Part shown: positions 62,497 through 64,000 of the stretch, in pieces
Position numbering within the stretch: the first letter of the stretch is position 1
Layout: each line of letters starts with the position of its first letter
Source of the DNA: Hamadaea sp.
GTDB taxonomy: Bacteria > Actinomycetota > Actinomycetes > Mycobacteriales > Micromonosporaceae
Assembly (NCBI RefSeq): GCF_013362815.1
Contig: NZ_JABFVK010000001.1
Span: 156,557 to 220,556 of the forward strand
Reading direction: 5' to 3'
Length of the DNA: 64,000 bases
Program-made: the position numbers and the translations under genes
The notes under the pieces: model-generated
What the model was told of the DNA's origin: nothing
The model's database searches: none
The model's input: only the letters and a program-made list of their open reading frames with translations

Positions 62497-62994
62497 CGCA
62501 CCCCACCCCAAGCACGCTCTTCCCGACCCACCCGACCCCCAGGGATACCACCGAGGTCCGACAACTAAGCCAGACGGATCGCACGGAATATCGAGGGCCG
62601 GAGGCTTGACGTTACGAAGCCCGGACCGGATTCTCAAACACCCCGGTGGACAAACCTGCGGACAACCTGTGGACAACTCGCCTCAGCCTGTGGGTAACCC
62701 TGTGCACAGCCTGTGGATAACGCGTAGCCCCTTCTCCACGGATGGCCGCTGACCTGCGCAGATGAAAATCACAGCCTGTGCGTGGAAGAAAGTTTGCCCG
62801 GCGTGTCGATCATGACGGACCGGTCCGCTGTGGACGCGGGAGGGCTGCCGCCGGTTCCCGTACGCCGATCACGGGCTCGGCTCGATTAGGTCACCGAGGT
62901 TCACGGTCCGGTTGCGGTCAGGCAACGGTGGGAGCGCGCCCCACGATCGGACGGTCGGATGGGCAATGGAATGTTCTAGGTCAGGAGACATCTC
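62497..62994. promoter_or_regulatory. Divergent intergenic region between dnaB and the VWA lipoprotein gene
   Basis: A 498-bp gene-free stretch. It holds the G-rich dnaB ribosome binding region (about 62497-62515), the array of DnaA-box-like 9-mers at 62645-62720, and a weak echo of the family A repeat core (CCGGCGTGTCGATCATGA near 62798-62815). GGAG at 62984-62987 is the ribosome binding site of the lipoprotein gene. An open frame on the plus strand through 62778-63884 is a shadow of the lipoprotein gene. No rpsF/ssb/rpsR/rplI genes, often upstream of dnaB, are present. Confidence 0.6.
62645..62720. promoter_or_regulatory. Six phased DnaA-box-like repeats upstream of dnaB
   Basis: Same-strand 9-mers: GGTGGACAA (62645), TGCGGACAA (62657), TGTGGACAA (62668, perfect complement of TTGTCCACA), TGTGGGTAA (62689), TGTGCACAG (62701) and TGTGGATAA (62712, complement of TTATCCACA). 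Starts are 12, 11, 21, 12 and 11 bp apart, i.e. one or two helical turns. This fits cooperative DnaA binding on one DNA face. It is upstream of dnaB (149 bp from its start) and of the divergent lipoprotein gene. Confidence 0.65.
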
Positions 62995-64000
62995 ATGAGA
63001 AAGCTCATGACGCGATCGGCCGGGGCGGCCCTCCTGGTGGCTGTGCTCGCGCTCACCGGGTGCAGCTCGAGCAGCGACTACAACTCCGGCGGACCCAAGT
63101 CGGGCAGCGGTCAGGGCGGGCCGGGCGACGCGCCGCAGATCCCCGGCGGCGAGACGGCGGTGGGGGAGCACGCCCAGTCCACCTTCGCCCTCGACGTAGA
63201 CACCGCGTCGTACGCGTACGCGCTGCGCCAGTTGCACGACGGTCGCTGGCCCGAGCGCTCGACGGTCCGGCCGGAGGAGTTCGTCAACTCGTTCGACATG
63301 GACTACGGCCAGCCGAAGGGCGACGGGTTCGCCCTGCACGTCGACGGCTCGGCGATGCCGTCCACCCATCGTTCGCAGTACAACGACCGGCTTCGGCTGG
63401 TACGCATCGGCTTGCAGACTCGTGGCGAGGACGCCGAGACCCGGCCGGACGTGGCGCTGACCTTCGTGATCGACGTCTCCGGCTCGATGGCCGAGACGGG
63501 ACGGCTCGATCTGGTCCAGGACGCCCTGCACTACCTCGTACGCCAGTTGCGCCGCACCGATTCGGTCGCGTTGGTCACGTTCAACGAGCGCGCCAAGATG
63601 GTGCTCCCGATGACCCGTCTGTCCCAGGTGGAGGATCTCGATCGGGCGATCGATTCCCTCAGCGCCGGTGGAAGTACCAACCTCGAATCAGGGCTGGTCA
63701 CGGGGTACCAGGTGGCACGCGACGGATTCCGTCAAGGTTCCTCCAACCGGGTGATCCTGTTGTCGGACGGGTTGGCCAACGTGGGCAACACCGAGTCGAG
63801 CCCGATCCTGCGCCGAGTGAAGGCCGAGGCGGACAAGGAGATCTCGCTGCTCGGGGTCGGCGTGGGCAGCAACTACGGCGATGAGCTGATGGAGAAGCTC
63901 GCCGACCAGGGCAACGGCTTCGCGGTGTATGTCGCCGACCGCAACCAGGCTCGAGATGTCTTCGTCCACCGGCTCCCGGCGAACCTGTCGGTCCGGGCGC
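62995..64000 (+). CDS. YfbK-like VWA-domain lipoprotein (3'-partial)
   Basis: Surface lipoprotein whose frame runs off the window after at least 335 codons. It has a signal peptide with lipobox LALTGC (Cys about residue 23), a Ser/Gly-rich spacer, the YfbK-type N-terminal domain (STFALDVDTASYAYALRQL, RPEEFVNSFDMDYGQP) and a von Willebrand A domain with MIDAS DVSGSMAE, the Thr in GGSTNLESGL and the Asp in ILLSDGLANVG. ATG at 62995 is seven bases after GGAG. The family's biological role is not established; metal-dependent protein binding at the cell surface is inferred. Confidence 0.88.
   Translation, partial: MRKLMTRSAGAALLVAVLALTGCSSSSDYNSGGPKSGSGQGGPGDAPQIPGGETAVGEHAQSTFALDVDTASYAYALRQLHDGRWPERSTVRPEEFVNSFDMDYGQPKGDGFALHVDGSAMPSTHRSQYNDRLRLVRIGLQTRGEDAETRPDVALTFVIDVSGSMAETGRLDLVQDALHYLVRQLRRTDSVALVTFNERAKMVLPMTRLSQVEDLDRAIDSLSAGGSTNLESGLVTGYQVARDGFRQGSSNRVILLSDGLANVGNTESSPILRRVKAEADKEISLLGVGVGSNYGDELMEKLADQGNGFAVYVADRNQARDVFVHRLPANLSVRA

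Noticed and set aside
62645..62720. Calling the DnaA-box array the chromosomal origin
   Set aside because: dnaA, dnaN and gyrase genes are not in the window and no A/T-rich unwinding element is visible; it is reported as an array only.
62798..62815. Possible fourth copy of the family A repeat
   Set aside because: Only the core-like CCGGCGTGTCG and one GATCATGA half-arm are present; too degenerate to call.
62778..63884. 368-codon plus-strand open frame
   Set aside because: Out of frame with the VWA lipoprotein gene starting at 62995, which has a ribosome binding site, lipobox and MIDAS motif.

Overview
The window is high-GC, gene-dense DNA with frequent GTG (and some TTG) starts and many 4-bp stop/start overlaps. 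Its markers point to an actinomycete: a proteasome activator Bpa ending in GQYL, DUF5926 and DUF4192 proteins, the htdX-fabG4/fadA2 arrangement known from Mycobacterium, a MoaC-MoaB fusion, and a Tad pilus locus without an outer-membrane secretin. Gene content resembles Micromonosporaceae, but that family assignment is an inference. No transposase, integrase, phage gene, CRISPR array, rRNA or tRNA was seen.

Layout. 1-9.3 kb: the 3' part of clpB, two low-complexity membrane proteins, a three-gene 2-oxoacid dehydrogenase operon (E1 alpha, E1 beta, E2), and a solitary AbiEi/DUF559-like gene bracketed by two related palindromes. 9.3-14.9 kb: htdX-fabG4 divergent from a thiolase with a palindrome between them, a DUF5926 gene and arginine deiminase. 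15-22.4 kb: small NERD-like, PAS and ACT proteins, a lipoprotein, prephenate dehydratase, a zincin, an AIM24 protein, seryl-tRNA synthetase and a HAD phosphatase. 22.5-33 kb: an ABC exporter with a DesK/NarL two-component system, bpa, an orphan substrate-binding lipoprotein, a DDAH-like hydrolase divergent from an Lrp regulator, a YbjN/CesT-like protein, a MobA-like transferase, a fructosamine kinase and a DUF4192 gene. 33-39 kb: moaA-moaD, a metallophosphoesterase, and a large fusion of an EndoQ-like PHP nuclease with a UvrD-type helicase. 39-49.3 kb: a complete Tad/Flp pilus operon on the minus strand (prepilin peptidase, two Flp pilins, TadE, TadG-like, CpaB, TadZ, TadA, VWA-TadB fusion, TadC), convergent with an orphan NarL-type regulator. 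49.3-59.7 kb: small exported proteins, two polytopic GT87-like proteins, moaCB-moeA-moaE, a membrane GAF-GGDEF-EAL protein and a TPR membrane protein. 59.7-64 kb: replicative helicase dnaB with a class 3 intein, a phased array of DnaA-box-like sequences upstream of it, and a YfbK-like VWA lipoprotein that runs off the window.

How it fits together: molybdenum cofactor genes lie in three places (mobA-like; moaAD; moaCB-moeA-moaE) and together cover most of the pathway. The Tad operon is a self-contained pilus or secretion machine.

Most notable non-coding structure: three families of dispersed intergenic palindromic repeats (an 82/61-bp element with GTTGATCA ends in three copies, a GGGATAACGCGG hairpin in two copies, a TGATCAGCGGAG hairpin in two copies). 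There is also a 26-bp perfect palindrome made of two head-to-head DnaA boxes at 33104-33129, and six same-strand DnaA-box-like 9-mers at helical spacing upstream of dnaB.
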